Below, one piece after another: positions 45,756 to 57,954 of a stretch of DNA of 64,000 bases. The stretch is from Pleodorina starrii (Eukaryota; Chlorophyta; Chlorophyceae; Chlamydomonadales; Volvocaceae), in contig BRXU01000005.1 of assembly GCA_030267565.1 (NCBI GenBank), positions 5,657,501-5,721,500 of the forward strand. The letters run 5' to 3'. Numbering within the stretch: the first letter of the stretch is position 1; every line of letters begins with the position of its first letter. A program made the translations under genes and the position numbers. The notes under the pieces were generated by a model, which had not been told where the DNA came from, made no database searches, and worked only from the letters and a program-made list of their open reading frames with translations.

Positions 45756-48700
45756 ATGCATCAAATGAACGCGCTTCGGCAACGACTGCCGCACCGCGTA
45801 GCGGCTTTTCGGGGCTGCCATGCCAAACCCAGACCCGCTCGGTTCGCCAGATGCTGTGCTCAAACACAGGATATCGTGGAATCTGCTGTCCAACCGTCGC
45901 ACAACTATTCACCTCTGGACTTGCTCATGGCAAGGACACCATCCGGCACGACGGAGCCGTTGCAATTGACAAATATAGGCGGACAAGATACTTTAACCGC
46001 TTTGTGGAAGGGCAAAGTGCTAAAGCTTACAGCAGCGCGTGGCGACGATGCACAAGGAAGCTGGACAACTGAACAAATTGGTGCGGCCACACCGTATGAT
46101 TTTACCTGGACACACAGATTCATGCTTCCAGTAGCGGATTGGGCGCTCCTGTGGGGTTTGCATACGCTTGTCGCACAAGCGCTCCTGCCCATCAACCCCT
46201 GCAGGGTCGTACCCCAGTGACGAAAGTGAGCTGGTCAAGGCATTCCCCCAGCTGCGCGGCAGGCTGCTGGACGACCTTCACAATCACGCAGGTGCGGGCA
46301 CTATGCCGCATCGTATTACGTTATACGGCACCGGGCTGTAGCGTGAGAGCTTATCGCGAGGATCATCCCATATATCATCGAGCGGCGCAGCTGGCGGATG
46401 GCGACTTCCACAACCCAACCCAGCCCAACCCAGCCCAACCCAGCCCAACCCAGCCCAGCCCAACCCAACCCAACCCAACCCAACCCAACCCAACCCAACC
46501 CAACCCAACCCAACCCAACCCAACCCAACCCAACCCAACCCAACCCAACCCAACCCAACCCAACCCAACCCTGCCTCCTACCGGTACCTCTTCCGACCCT
46601 CTCTTCCCCACTTGGCAGCTCATCGCTTCCGACCGCTCTACCCTGCCCCTCTCCCCCTTCCCTCGTCCCGGGCCGTTTTCTACTACCCCTCTCCCCACGC
46701 ATGTCCGCACAGGGCCACCCCAGCCGACCTTTGCTTCCCTCAGCAACGTCTACTCGCTGCAGCACCTGCAAGACGACGTAACCCGGGACTGCGCCCTCTG
46801 GTGGGTTCCTTTCAGCTGGACTGGACTGACCTGAGCTGGGCTGGACTGACCTGAGCTGGGCTGGGCTGGACTGACCTGGGCTGGAGTGACCTGGGCTGGA
46901 CGGACCTGGGCTGGGCTTAGGGTTTTCTCCAGCTGGACTGACCTGAGCTGACCTGAGCTGAGCTGGGCTGGGCTGAGATGAGATGAGCCACCGACCCACC
47001 GTATGTTTTGGACGTGTGGGCTTCCGTCTGGGCTGTCGAGCCCGGCTCCGCTCGTCTAGTTCCTGGGTGCGGACCTTTGTCGACCCCCGGCCATCACCGC
47101 TGGCGGCGCCCACATACCTGGAACATCCCTGGCACACGGCGATCCTTTTGGGTCCACTGTAGTGCGGCGCATTCAAATCCCTTCACGGTTCACGGTACTC
47201 ACCTCCATGAACCCCGTTGCGCTCCCGGCGATTCGGGTGGCCTCGCTGGTTGCCCCGCCGCCGCCGCCGCCGCCGCCACCACCGGGGGAACTGCACTCCC
47301 ACAGGTGCGACGGCACTCGGCCCGGGGCGCCGGAGAAGAGCCCGCTGCAGAGCCTCACCCTCACGGCCGGCGAGCTGGTGTCGCTGATGCAGGGTGGGTG
47401 CTGGGAGGGGGAGGAGGGGAAGGAGGGAAAGGGGGAGGGGGCGGCAATGTAAGAACCGGAGCTGGGCGGGCGGGTGGAGGATGAAGGGCCAAGCCGGGGA
47501 GACCGATGATGCGGGGGCCAAGCAAAGGAGATGGGAATGAGTGGGATGAGGAGGTATGGCCGACTTTAGGGTTTAGGGCAAGACCGGCAGAAGGGGGCAA
47601 ACGTGGCGCGGGGGGCATGGCGCACGGGGGGGACGCATGAGGCGTTCAGGTGAGGGCCCGCCCGCAGGCGCGGAAATGAGCGTCATATTTGAATGAGAGA
47701 ACTAACACCAGGACACTGTGCAAGTGAATGAGATGCAGCGGCTTGGGGGTTAGGAAGGAGGTGGGCGAGCACCCGCCGCAGCGCACGCCCACCTTCCCAC
47801 CTTCCCACCTGCAGGCCGCCGCGGCGTCGTGATTGTGCAGCTGTGGAACGGATTCGAGCGGTCGCGCGGGCAACCCATTTACGACCCGTGGGTCATTGAG
47901 CTGCTGGAGGCGGCGCTGCGCACCCCGGGGGTGAAGGCGGCGGCCTCGGTGGCCCCGGGCGGTGTGGGACTCACGGCGGTGATGTACGCGGACCGGGAGC
48001 CGTGGAACGCGTGGGGGCCCCACCTGGCGTCGTTTGGGTGTCAGGTGGGCGGGAGGCGCGGGGGGGTGGGAGGTGAGGAGGCGGGCAGGTGGATGGGTGG
48101 CCGGGTGGGTGGGAGGTGAGGAGGCGGGCAGGTGGATGGGTGGCCGGGTGGGTGGGAGGTGAGGAGGGGGCATGGAGGCGGGCAGGTGGGTGGGTGGGTG
48201 GCCGGGTGAGTGGGAGGTGAGGAGGGGGCATTGAGGCGGGCAGGTGGGTGGATGGGTGGCTGGGAGGCGAGGTGGGAAAGGCGAGCGGGTGGCAGGCGTG
48301 GAGGGAAAGGCGGGCGGGCGGGCAACTGGGCGAGTGGATGGGAGACAGGGCGGGAGAGGCGAGGACCGAACATGAGCACAAGACAGGACTGGACAGGACA
48401 GGGTTATACAAAGCAGGTGATGTGGATTAAAGCGAAGAAGCGGTAAGCAGCGGGAACCTAGCGGTTCGGGGCGTTTGGGGAGGCCTGGGGGGAGCACAGA
48501 GGGCAGGGGTACTGGGTACCGGGCTGTCGGCGGGGTGGGGCCGGACGCCGGAGTGGGGAGCTATGCGACGGGCCCGGGCGGGGCGGGGCGGCCGTGTGAG
48601 CAGCTACGGTATGACAGCGGGTTGTCCGGTACGGAAAAAGCCGTCTCCGAGGTACTCGCGGCGCTGTGGCGTGGCGGCCAGGCTCCGGACAGACCCGCTT

Positions 48701-50084
48701 CCTTGCGCCCAGTGAAGTCCTGGACGGGCCCTGGCTTCCCGCCCGCGACGCTCTGCGGGCTGTCGCTCTGACCCGTGGGTCGCCCGCCCCACACACCGCC
48801 ATGGTCCCCCAGGCCAACGCGGTGGCAGGCAGCCCCTACTACAAACTTCTCATTGGTGCGTGGGGTGCGGCAGGGGACGCAGGCCATCAGGGTTACAGGG
48901 CGAGAGTTTGCCGTACCGCCGTACCATGACGTCCAGGGGAGGGCCGGTGGTAAGGAGGCGGGATGGCGCAAGCCGCAAGCCGCAAGGCCAGACGGGGGAA
49001 CGCGGCCGCAATTGTGCTGTTTGAACCTGAAAGGCCGTGACGTAGTGGGCAATCGATACGGACGTGCGAGGACAGAGGACATTGCACGGCTGTCTGTTTG
49101 TCGTGGCACGACGGGCACGACGGACATTGCCCGGCTCGCGTGCGCGAAACCCCATGTCTGTACGTTGACACGGGTTGAATGCGGGTGTGGGTCAGGTCGG
49201 AGGGTTATTCTCTCAGAGGCGCGAGTTCGAGGAGGGACCGGGAGTGCGGGGGGCTTGCAGTCTGGATAAGGACTCGGCGCCGGGTCGGCATTGTACGACG
49301 GCGGTGTACGACATCCCCGCCCCTACCGCCATGAGAGGCGTGTCCATCATCGGCCCGCGCCAATGCCACCCGAAAGGGGCTGCGCCCGTCTCAAAACCGG
49401 CCGTTGACCTCCCCGCGGTTTATTCTCCTTAACAGCGTTGCGTTGCTGTTTACAGCTTGTAGGCTGCAGCTCGAGCGCCGCGTCCGCAATTACCGGTATC
49501 TTACGTCCTGCCGACCGCTCATGCTCGTTTTTTTGGGACTTGCCGTACGGTGTCGTACTGTCGTACAACCGCAGGCAAGATCCTGGGGTATAAGGATGAG
49601 AACATCCACGGCTACGTCCGATCGGTGGGCGGCGGCCTCACGCCAGCCGTCATCTCTCAGGCGAGTGCTCGGAAGGTGTTGGGACGTCGGGGCCGGGCGT
49701 TTGGCTCGTAGGTCACACCTCACACGCCGCACTCTCCCCCATGACCCCCTGGGTTTCGGGGTCCTCGGGCACTTTCGCACGGGCGACCTGTCCGCTGGGC
49801 CGTATACGGTATCCTCGACCCGTCCATGCATGAACCCGCCCCCCAGCGCCCACCCACCGCTTGACCTCCATACTCGCACTTGGCCGTACATCAACTGCCG
49901 TACACCCGTACAGGTGGACGCCGACCTCAAAAAGCTCAGCAAAGCCAAACCCAAGCTGCCCTGGAACAAGGAGGGCAGCAGGGGCAAGAAGGCGCCGGCA
50001 GCCCCGGCGCCGACGACGGCGACCGCGGCGGCGGCGGCCAAGGGCAGCGCGGGCGCCTCCCCACGTCGCGGCGGACGGAAGTAG
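45756..50084 (+). CDS. Conserved-looking probable plastid protein, 372 aa, eight exons
   Basis: Exons 45756-46080, 46205-46291, 46713-46800, 47305-47393, 47815-48044, 48813-48855, 49575-49660 and 49914-50084 join in phase (1119 bp, ATG to TAG). The first 40 residues are Arg/Ala/Cys-rich without acids (RVAAFRGCHAKPRPARFARC), like a transit peptide. Regular protein follows: QTLTALWKG-type strands, LQSLTLTAGELVSLMQ, then the most conserved-looking part GVVIVQLWNGFERSRGQPIY, DPWVIELLEAALRTPGVKAA, SPYYKLLIGKILGYKDENIH and GYVRSVGGGLTPAVISQVDA. The end is Lys/Ala/Pro-rich and basic. I do not recognise the family. The intron after 49660 starts GC (CAG/GCGAGT) unless a GT donor 15 bp downstream is used; both keep the frame. 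Coding status is strong from phase closure at eight exons; function is unknown. Confidence 0.82.
46415..46570 (+). repeat. (CCCAA)n tract in an intron
   Basis: About thirty copies of CCCAA with a few CCCAG variants fill the intron between exons 2 and 3 of the 372-aa gene. The pentamer matches the tract at 660-690, also intronic and also with CCCAA on the transcribed sense strand. Confidence 0.9.
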
Positions 50085-53000
50085 CCATGCAGCTTTCTTT
50101 CTTAGCCTCGTCGCTGCGCGTGCCGCAGCCGCAGCCGTGGCAGGGAACCACACGGGGTGGCGGCTCGGTCGGAGATTGCGTTGCGGCCAGGGACTGCGAT
50201 GGGCATAGCAAATTCACAATGTGTTTGCCGAGTGCCGGACTGCGGCCGCAGGAGGGGGACGACAGCGCGTGTGCGGATCGGGGCCTGCGTGCGTGCGTGC
50301 GTGCATGGCGGAGGGAGAGGGAGAGGGGCGCGCGGAGAAGCACAAGGGTGTGTGGGGGGGGGGGGGCGGCAGCGCCCATGGGGTCCTGAACACTGTGTGC
50401 GGTGCGAACGGCTGGCTGGCTGTGGTGCAGCAATGCTTGGGGCACGCGTGTTGCTGCTGGCGCTGGCGCTTGCCGGCCACCTCACGAGCTTACATTCGGC
50501 GGCATTCCGGGGCAGGTGCTGGTGGTTGAGGTGGTGCGGACTTTTGGCGGGACCGTGGGGGGCCGTGAGGCAACCTTGTTTGAGACAGTGAGGCAGCCTT
50601 GTTGGCTCTCATTGTTGTTAGCTCTGTGCCTGACGGATGCGTGTGCATGGACGCCACAGCTCATAGCTCATAGCTTGACGCCCGTGGTTCCGTCTTGCAG
50701 TGTGGCTCGCCGTGTGGAGGTTCGCGGACGATCTTGCGGATCATGATTGTGTCGTCTTCTTTGCACCTGCCTTGCCAGTCCACAGTGTTTCAGTCCTAGT
50801 TGGTTTTCTGGGTTGGAAGCGGCTGGTAGCGGTAGTGGTTGGCTGCTGCGCGAGCCGTGTCGGGGCAGTGCCGGGCCTCACGTATCCGTGCGATGTACAT
50901 GTGGACATGTGGACATGTGGACATGCGCCTCCTGAGATATGGATCGTTTGACCGTCGTTGTGGGTGTGGTTGGTTGCATGTTGTGGCTGGGTTGCGGAGA
51001 AGTGGTAAGGATTGGGAGACAGCCGTGCGGCACTTGGTGTTGACGCATCGATCTTCCTGCTGTAGGGGTGGGTGGGGCAGTTTGCTGGCCACATGCGGCA
51101 CCTGGATTGGGCAGCTGTCGGCGTGTGCCCGGGACGATGTGCGCCTACGGTATGTGAACAAGTATACCGGTACGTTTGGGCATTCGGCGTTTGGGGGCTG
51201 TTCGCGACTTTTACATGGGGGCGCGCTTGTGTCGTGCTCTTCAGTGGCTTTGGTTTCGGCCCAGATGTGCGTGTGTGGTACGGTATTTTTCTCCTCTTTG
51301 CATGGCGTGTTTTCGTTTGCGGCCTGTTTGCGCGCGCACACACACATACACCTGCGTAATTGCATAACCCCGTAATCGCTGCCGTTTTTGACGGCGCTTT
51401 GACGGTGCATCCAATGTGTGCACTTGGGCCCAGTCTGCGTTGGTCGAGCTGCCGTACTGTAGGAACGAGATCCGCTGGTCGCTTTGCTTTTGTCCACTAT
51501 CGCTGCCGTGGACATGGCGCTGCGTCGGCTGTCGGCCCAGCCGCGCCTCCCAAGGTGCAGGGGCTGGACCGTCAGGACCGTCGCATGCCGCATGCTCTGA
51601 GGTTGTAGGCAGTGAGTTGGGGGGAGATAAGAGGAGAAGGGGCCCGTGTGTGGGGTGTGTGTGGCAGAAATCAGTATTGGCTGGCAGGTTGCGGGGGAGC
51701 GGTGCGTGGGGTGTGCCAACCCCTGCCTATCTGGCTGTGCCACGAGGAAGGGAGGCGGGTGGGGCTGAAGCGCCCGGGAACCTCTTTCCTTGGGAGAGCC
51801 TGTGGCCTCCGCCGGAGGGAGTGCAGCCACGCGTTTGGGATGTGCTTATTGCCCTCGCGGCGTTTTGTGCGATGTAGGTGGGCCGCCGCTTTCTTGCAGT
51901 GGTCAGTGGGCCCGCCCGGGGCGTCTGGGCTTGGGTCTTGGGGAGTAAGCCATGCGCCGAACGGTTTTTGTTCCCTGGTTCCGGCTTCATGGCTTTGCTT
52001 CGTTGGGGCCGGGGGGGGGGGTGCCCCGCCGTGGGTGGGACATTGTTGCGACATGCCACCCCAACTCCCGGGCGCATGGCGATCAGCTCATTCTGTGTGG
52101 GCCCCGCGCTTTCGGAGGCCCGTGGGGACCGAGGCGCTGCGAGTGCAGGTGGTGTGTGGGGCGTACGCCAGTGCACGCCTTGTCCGCCCCCGCAGCCTTT
52201 AGATATTGGGCGGCCAGTGGGGATGCCCCGCTGGGCTCCTTCCTTTCCTTCCAAGTGACTCGTCTTAACCTCTGCGCTGCGAGTGCCCCTCTGTCCGGGA
52301 GCTACCCCGAAGGTCCTTGTTCCCGGTACAGTCTCGGGCCGCTCGGGACCGCCGCCCGGGGCCTCGGCCGCCTGACAGTGGCACCGCAAAGGCCGCGGGT
52401 TCCGCGCTCGCACACCCCATCCTCATCAACAGTCACGCTGCACGGAGCCGGCCACGAAGCCGGCCGCCCTACCAGCCGCATAACGCCACATACAAGCCCG
52501 CCCGCAAAGCCAGCCGACGGCAAAGCAGGCCGACGCAAAGCAGGCCCCGTGACGGCTTTCAGTCCCCACAGTCCCGAGGGCCGCTCCGGTCCACCTCCCA
52601 AACAGGACACCTGCTCGCCCGTATGTCATGGTCACGTGGCCGGCAGTGTCCCAGCCACCGATCTCTTCCGACCGTGCACATCGACATGTAATCAAAGCGC
52701 CCGTCCAAGCCCACACAAGCGCAAGAAAGTGCCGAGGGCAAAGACAGCCTGGCAAGGCAGCCGAACGACGACGAAGACGGCAGCCTCAATAACGGTATCC
52801 AGCTACCGAATGGCCCTTCGTTGCCGGCTCTCCCAGTGGAGGGGCAAGGGGGAGGCCGACAATGAATTATGCACCCTAACGCCTCCCCCGTATCGTCCGG
52901 TGCCCGGCCATTGCCACGGCCCGCGCCCTTTGGGCGGTGCCCTGCCTTGAAGTGCCGAATACCATCGGTATATGGGTACATCGGCATCGGCCGCACCCGA

Positions 53001-54197
53001 CCCAAAACACGAGTCTGCCATTTGGTAAGGCACCGTGTCCGACCGGGGAGCCCGTCAGAGGCCGTGTACCTCGCTACCAAGGAAAATCCGCAGCGAGAGT
53101 GCTGTCAGCTGCGCAAACGGCAGACCCGGGTCGAGGCGGATCTGTGGCCCACAAGATTCGTGTGAGGCCGCAAGTGGTGGGTGGGTGGGTGACCCATGGG
53201 ACACACAGGCACAGACACAGTCAGGTATTGTACAGTACGACAGTGCACACTCCGGTCCACGACGCGCCAAAGACGCCACCACGTAAGGCACCAGGCTGTG
53301 GACGTCTCTCCGCCCTCTCATCCCCCACCCCCCCAAGAACGCAAGATCCTCCAAGATGTCCCACTATGCAATCACTCCCATGCCGCTTTCCCCAACAAGG
53401 CCAGGCCGTGTCGACACTCCATCGCTCCTGCTGCTGCTGCTGCTGTAGCGCTCACATCCAACTAGAACACAACACCGGAGCCCCTTTCTCCCCTCCATCA
53501 ACCTCGTGCGTTACGCGCAGCACATGCACGGCCGTGTTCCACCGCTGCGGTTCGTGTTGTTGGGCCCCAGAAGTGCAAGACCCGAATCACCGGTGACCTC
53601 CATCACCGGGGCCGTCAAGAGGTCCGCAAAGGGTCCGCAAAGGGCGTCGCACAGCCCTTACCCTTCAGCCGTGAGCCGTGCCCCTTTCCTCTCCCTCCCC
53701 TCCCTCATCGCCAGCCCGCCCGCCCGCGCGCTGCAGATCGGCCGACCGACTGACCGGCCGGCGGACTGGCCGACCAATCGTCTGCTCTCCAAAAGCCCGC
53801 CGAGGAGCCGCGCTGCCATCAGCTCCTCCGCCCGCGCGCTGGGGAGGTAACCAGCAGCTGCTGCTGCTGCTGCTGTCTGGTGCTGTCTGCCGCCGCCCAT
53901 GCACAATGCCATCGCCGCTTCTCACGAGACACGAGCTACGCCTCCAGCCTCTCAAGCTGTCCCGCCTAGTTCAGAGCAAACGGCCTTGCTGCTGCTGTCC
54001 TGCTGCCGCCGCCGGTGCACAATGTCACCGCTTCGCTTCCCAGGCAGTAACTACACCTCTAGTCCCGCTGTTCAGTTCCACGCTGTTGGGGGAGGAGACC
54101 TGCCGAGGAGACCTGCCGAGGAGACTACCTGCCGAGGCGACCTGCCGAGGAGACCTGCCGTGCTGTTGCGGTGGTACCCACGCACGGCGAGGTCTCG
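50085..54197. other. No gene recognised in 4.1 kb
   Basis: Many overlapping open frames exist because of composition, none with a motif or a convincing exon chain. GACCCATGGGAC occurs at 53190. A CAG run of about seven units lies at 53430-53450 and another near 53855-53875. Confidence 0.4.
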
Positions 54198-54951
54198 TCA
54201 CCGCTTCCCAAACAGGTACTGCGCCACCAGCCAGGCCACCACGATCATGAGGAAGATGGGCAGCAGGCTGAACGCGGGCCTGCGGAGGGCGCCGGGGGAG
54301 GGGACTGATACGGGGAAACTGTCCAAAGGAGCGACTGAGATGACTGGCTTCACAGTCGGAGACGGAAGTCAGTCGGTCCGGAATTGGGAGGAGGGAAGGT
54401 GCCAGATTGGTTTGGTAAGGGTGGATGCATTCGTCAGTTGGGGTTGCGGCCCAAGTGCGAACGAAGGTTACTGCTGCATCATCAGGAGAGGGGAGGGATC
54501 GGGGGGAAAAGACCCCGGCATTAAGACGGCAGGGAGATACCGCAATCACGACGCGAATCGCGAGCGGGTAGGCGTCCATGCATGCAGGGCAAGGGCGGGC
54601 AAGGGCCAGTGCGGGACGGCTGGGGGCAGGGAGTCCGTTCGGCGTGCTGCCGGGGAATGGCGCCTTTCGTTCCATAGTGCTTATGCGCTTGCAACGGTTT
54701 CCTTTTTTGCCGCCCGAGTCACCGTCCCTGAGCGTGTTCGCGACCGGCTGGTCCAAGTCCTGCCTTTACTCCACATCCCTCTTCCTAATTTCCGCAGTTC
54801 ACTGTCTTCTGCACGCTACGGGATCGATCCCTGCGCATGCTTGCTTGAGGAGCTTGTTTATTGGCGTCCTGCTCTGGTGGTTGGAGGTGCGTCACCGCTT
54901 CGTAGGTGCAGGTGCGGGTGCAGGTGCGGACGGCCCAATGGGCGGCATCAC
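54198..54951 (-). CDS. Two exons encoding a membrane tail (partial or alternative 3' end)
   Basis: Exons 54951-54896 and 54279-54198 join in phase and encode a Pro/Ala linker (VMPPIGPSAPAPAPAPTK) followed by RPAFSLLPIFLMIVVAWLV and AQYLFGKR before TGA. The hydrophobic span of about 20 residues close to a basic C-terminus is a typical tail anchor. The first of these exons begins 19 bp after the stop codon of the tryparedoxin-like gene on the same strand, and no other 5' exon was found. It is therefore either an alternative 3' end of that gene or the end of an unresolved gene. The required phase at its acceptor is 0, which no good donor in the tryparedoxin last exon supplies. Confidence 0.45.
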
Positions 54952-54970
54952 CTGAACGGGCCTACGAGGG

Positions 54971-55622
54971 CTACTGTAGGACGCAGCAGAAGTACCTTTC
55001 CTCTTCGCCCTCCCACGGGAAGCGAGCGCCCTCGGGGTCCCGGATGAGAGCCGTGCGGGCGTTCGTGTTGACCACGTGGCCCTCAGGCGAGAGGATGACC
55101 AACGTGGGAATGCCCATGACGCTGAAGCGGCGTCCAAGGCCCGACCGGTGAGCAGTCTCGGTGTATGGGATCGCCATCCATGGCATTTCATCGTAGTAGC
55201 TCTGCAAAGTGGGGAACGGGAACGCTGTAAACGTTGCGGAATGGACATTCGTTACCAATCGTAACACCGTGCAACACTACTCACGTCGAATTGTTGCTGG
55301 GACTGATCGCTGGAGACAAAGACGATCTCAAAGGGTTTCCCAAGCGCTGTCATCATGAGGTACATCTTCCGGAGGAGCGGAGTGAAGGCCCGGCAAGGCG
55401 GGCACCTGTGGAACGCACGGTTTCGTTAAACCAGCGCTAGACCAAGCAATGTAATGCCATAGTTTTGCGTCCCGCTTACCAATGTGCGCTGAAATAAACG
55501 CCAACATACTTCCCGTCCAACTCCGTCACAGATACCTCAGTCGGCTTCCCATCGCGCTTCGCTAGAAGCTTCAACCCAAACAAGTTTGAAAATTCCATAC
55601 GCGACGGTCCAGCGTCCGCCAT
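54971..55622 (-). CDS. Tryparedoxin/nucleoredoxin-like thioredoxin, 164 aa
   Basis: Exons 55622-55480, 55405-55285 and 55201-54971 join in phase (495 bp, ATG to TAG). The active site WCPPC, split across the first junction (AHW/CPPC), is followed by RAFTPLLRKMYLMM, then FEIVFVSSDQSQQQFD and YYDEMPWMAIPY. This is the tryparedoxin/nucleoredoxin subfamily pattern, in place of WCGPC of classical thioredoxins. The cis-proline loop appears as MGIPTLVIL, and the family's late DPEG and FPW motifs are present. These proteins reduce disulfides on partner proteins using the CPPC pair. The last residues CCVLQ match a CaaX box (CVLQ), so the protein may be farnesylated and membrane-bound. Length fits a single-domain member. 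There is no transit peptide, so a cytosolic or nuclear location is likely. Confidence 0.93.
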
Positions 55623-57873
55623 TTGGTTAAAATTAATTTACCTAAGTTTGGACGTGACAAGACAGCGTTTCTCGTTAAATATGTATCCGGCCTATTTAGT
55701 CAGACAAATAAGAAGCGACCACTACGCATCACAGACGCACAGAAATGGGCCTCCGGATTCAGTCTCCGGTGTACGGGGGTGGTTGACCGTACAGTTCGCA
55801 CTCCAACTTCATCACTGCATCATTCCGTTGGGGAAAGTCGGTCGCAAGCGCAGTTGCGAAATCAAGCTTAGAAGGGCTTCAGTGCGCCGGGCAACTTTCA
55901 GTCTCCCACGTTTCTCCCCCACTCCTCCCATGCGTTCACGCCTGGCCTGGGCAAACCCTGGCAAACCGGTCGTCAAACATCCACCGCCTGCCGGCCCTTT
56001 GGGAGCCATTGACCCTGACCGCCACGACTGCAGCACATACCACCTGCGAAACCGGGCCTGCAAATCGAACCAACACCGTGCACTACAAGACCAGCGATGC
56101 CCGACCTAAATCACCATCAAACCGACTCCAGGAGGCACAGAAATTGACCCCACTACTGGAAACCGGCCCATCCAATGGCGCACCTCTTCGACCAAGCCGC
56201 CCTGCCATGCCGCCAGTCATCTTGTTTCCCAGGACTGCCACGCACTAGGATATCAAACATCAGCGCATAGACTGCCGTTCCCATACCTCAGCGGCTGAGT
56301 CGACCTTGTTGACGTAAGAGCGACCCAATCTCACAGAGTCAGCTGTTCCGTTGCTTTGCTGCCGAAGACTTGTTGCTTCGCTTTGTTCGCGCACCCAACT
56401 GTTCGCCGCCCAGCTTTCCGCCGTGCCCGTGCGGGGGTGTGTCCTTTGCGTTGCTTGGACTTTGGCTTTCGGGGGCAGCTTCACTTTCACTCCCCTGCGC
56501 GTGTGTTCGAGGATCGAGATTTACGGGAATGCGTTTGGACAGGTTTGGACATTCCCTTCTCTACGTGCCACGCGCTGATCCGCGCCGTGCGCCCATCCCC
56601 CGTCGTCCGCAGGGAGGGCAACTAAGGATCGCTCGACAGCGTCGGAAATTTCCGACGCGGATCTCGACCGCAGCCTGCCTTGGGAGCTTGTCGAGCGCAA
56701 AATGAGTCGAGTCAGGGATCAGACGAGCAGCGGCGCTTCCGCCAGCACTCGGTTTAACTTTGCCATCGGCACCCAGGAAACCCCTGGGCGCCCCGGACCC
56801 ACACGCCGGGGTGCCTGGTTCCACGCCACGAGCCCCTGCCCGACGGCCATCGCCCGCACGAGGCAGCGCAGTACTCCCAACTCACTCTTCGTCGTCGTCC
56901 TCGTCCTAGCTGCGCGGCGCAATCGCTTGCCGTTGCCCGGTGGCTCACGCGGAGGAACCGAAACGGGAAACCTCCCATCGACGACTTCCGTAAAAGTACA
57001 CGACCCGGCGCTGCTCTCGCCCACTGTCTGCCTAAGCACCACACGGACCGACCAGTACAGGCACACAGTGCAGGCACTGAGGTGTACCGTATATGGTAAC
57101 GTGACGTACGACTTGCATCTTTACGAACGAATGCTTCGGCTTCAATGTAGTTTCCGGACGGCCTCCACTGCTCAATTGCCCTATCGATGCATGAATACCT
57201 CCCCCCGCCCCCCGCCCCGCGACCCCACCCCCAAACACACGCAGTCCTTGCCCTACAATGGCCCGAGGAATCAACGGTCAGGTGATGACCCCACCCCATT
57301 GCGCCCGCCTCCTGCCTCCGCTGCCCGAGGTGACTTGCAGGACCTGACTAAATACTCCAATGGCGCCATGCGCCACGAATGGCAGCAACCCCATCCGCCA
57401 TCCGCCACGAATGGCAGCAACCCCATCCATTTATTATTATTACTATTATTATGGTGCCGGCTAGATTATTTTTTACGGCAATCGGACTGGGGTCCGGGGC
57501 CCTTACCTGCCGCGCCGGTCGCACCCTCACCCGGCAGCCCTTGGCCCGCACCGCCGGCAGCACAGGCAGGAAACACCACTGAATGTACGGCATCATCATG
57601 CCGGATACCTCACGCATGTGATCATGCCGTACTGTGCTATTCCGGAGATCCCCCATACCGCCTCATCACCACACCACGCTGGAACAAGGAAGGAGACGCC
57701 GTGCCAACCGGTACGTCTCTACCCTGCCCTTGCCCTACTTCTCAAGCAGGAAAATAAGCCCTAATGATACATCCGCGCCCGCTGCCCCCTGATATGATGA
57801 TATGACCTCTCGAACTCCTCCGGCGCTCCGCCTCTCTCTCTCCAACACGTGCACGTGCACGACGCGCACATGT

Positions 57874-57954
<81 letters not shown>

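Noticed and set aside
46349..46580. Extra exon encoding PTQPN repeats in the 372-aa gene
   Set aside because: An acceptor at 46713 joins exon 2 and exon 3 in phase and leaves the CCCAA tract in the intron, as seen in another gene at 660-690.
57735..57951. Cys-Val repeat protein
   Set aside because: It is the translation of the (CA)39 microsatellite.
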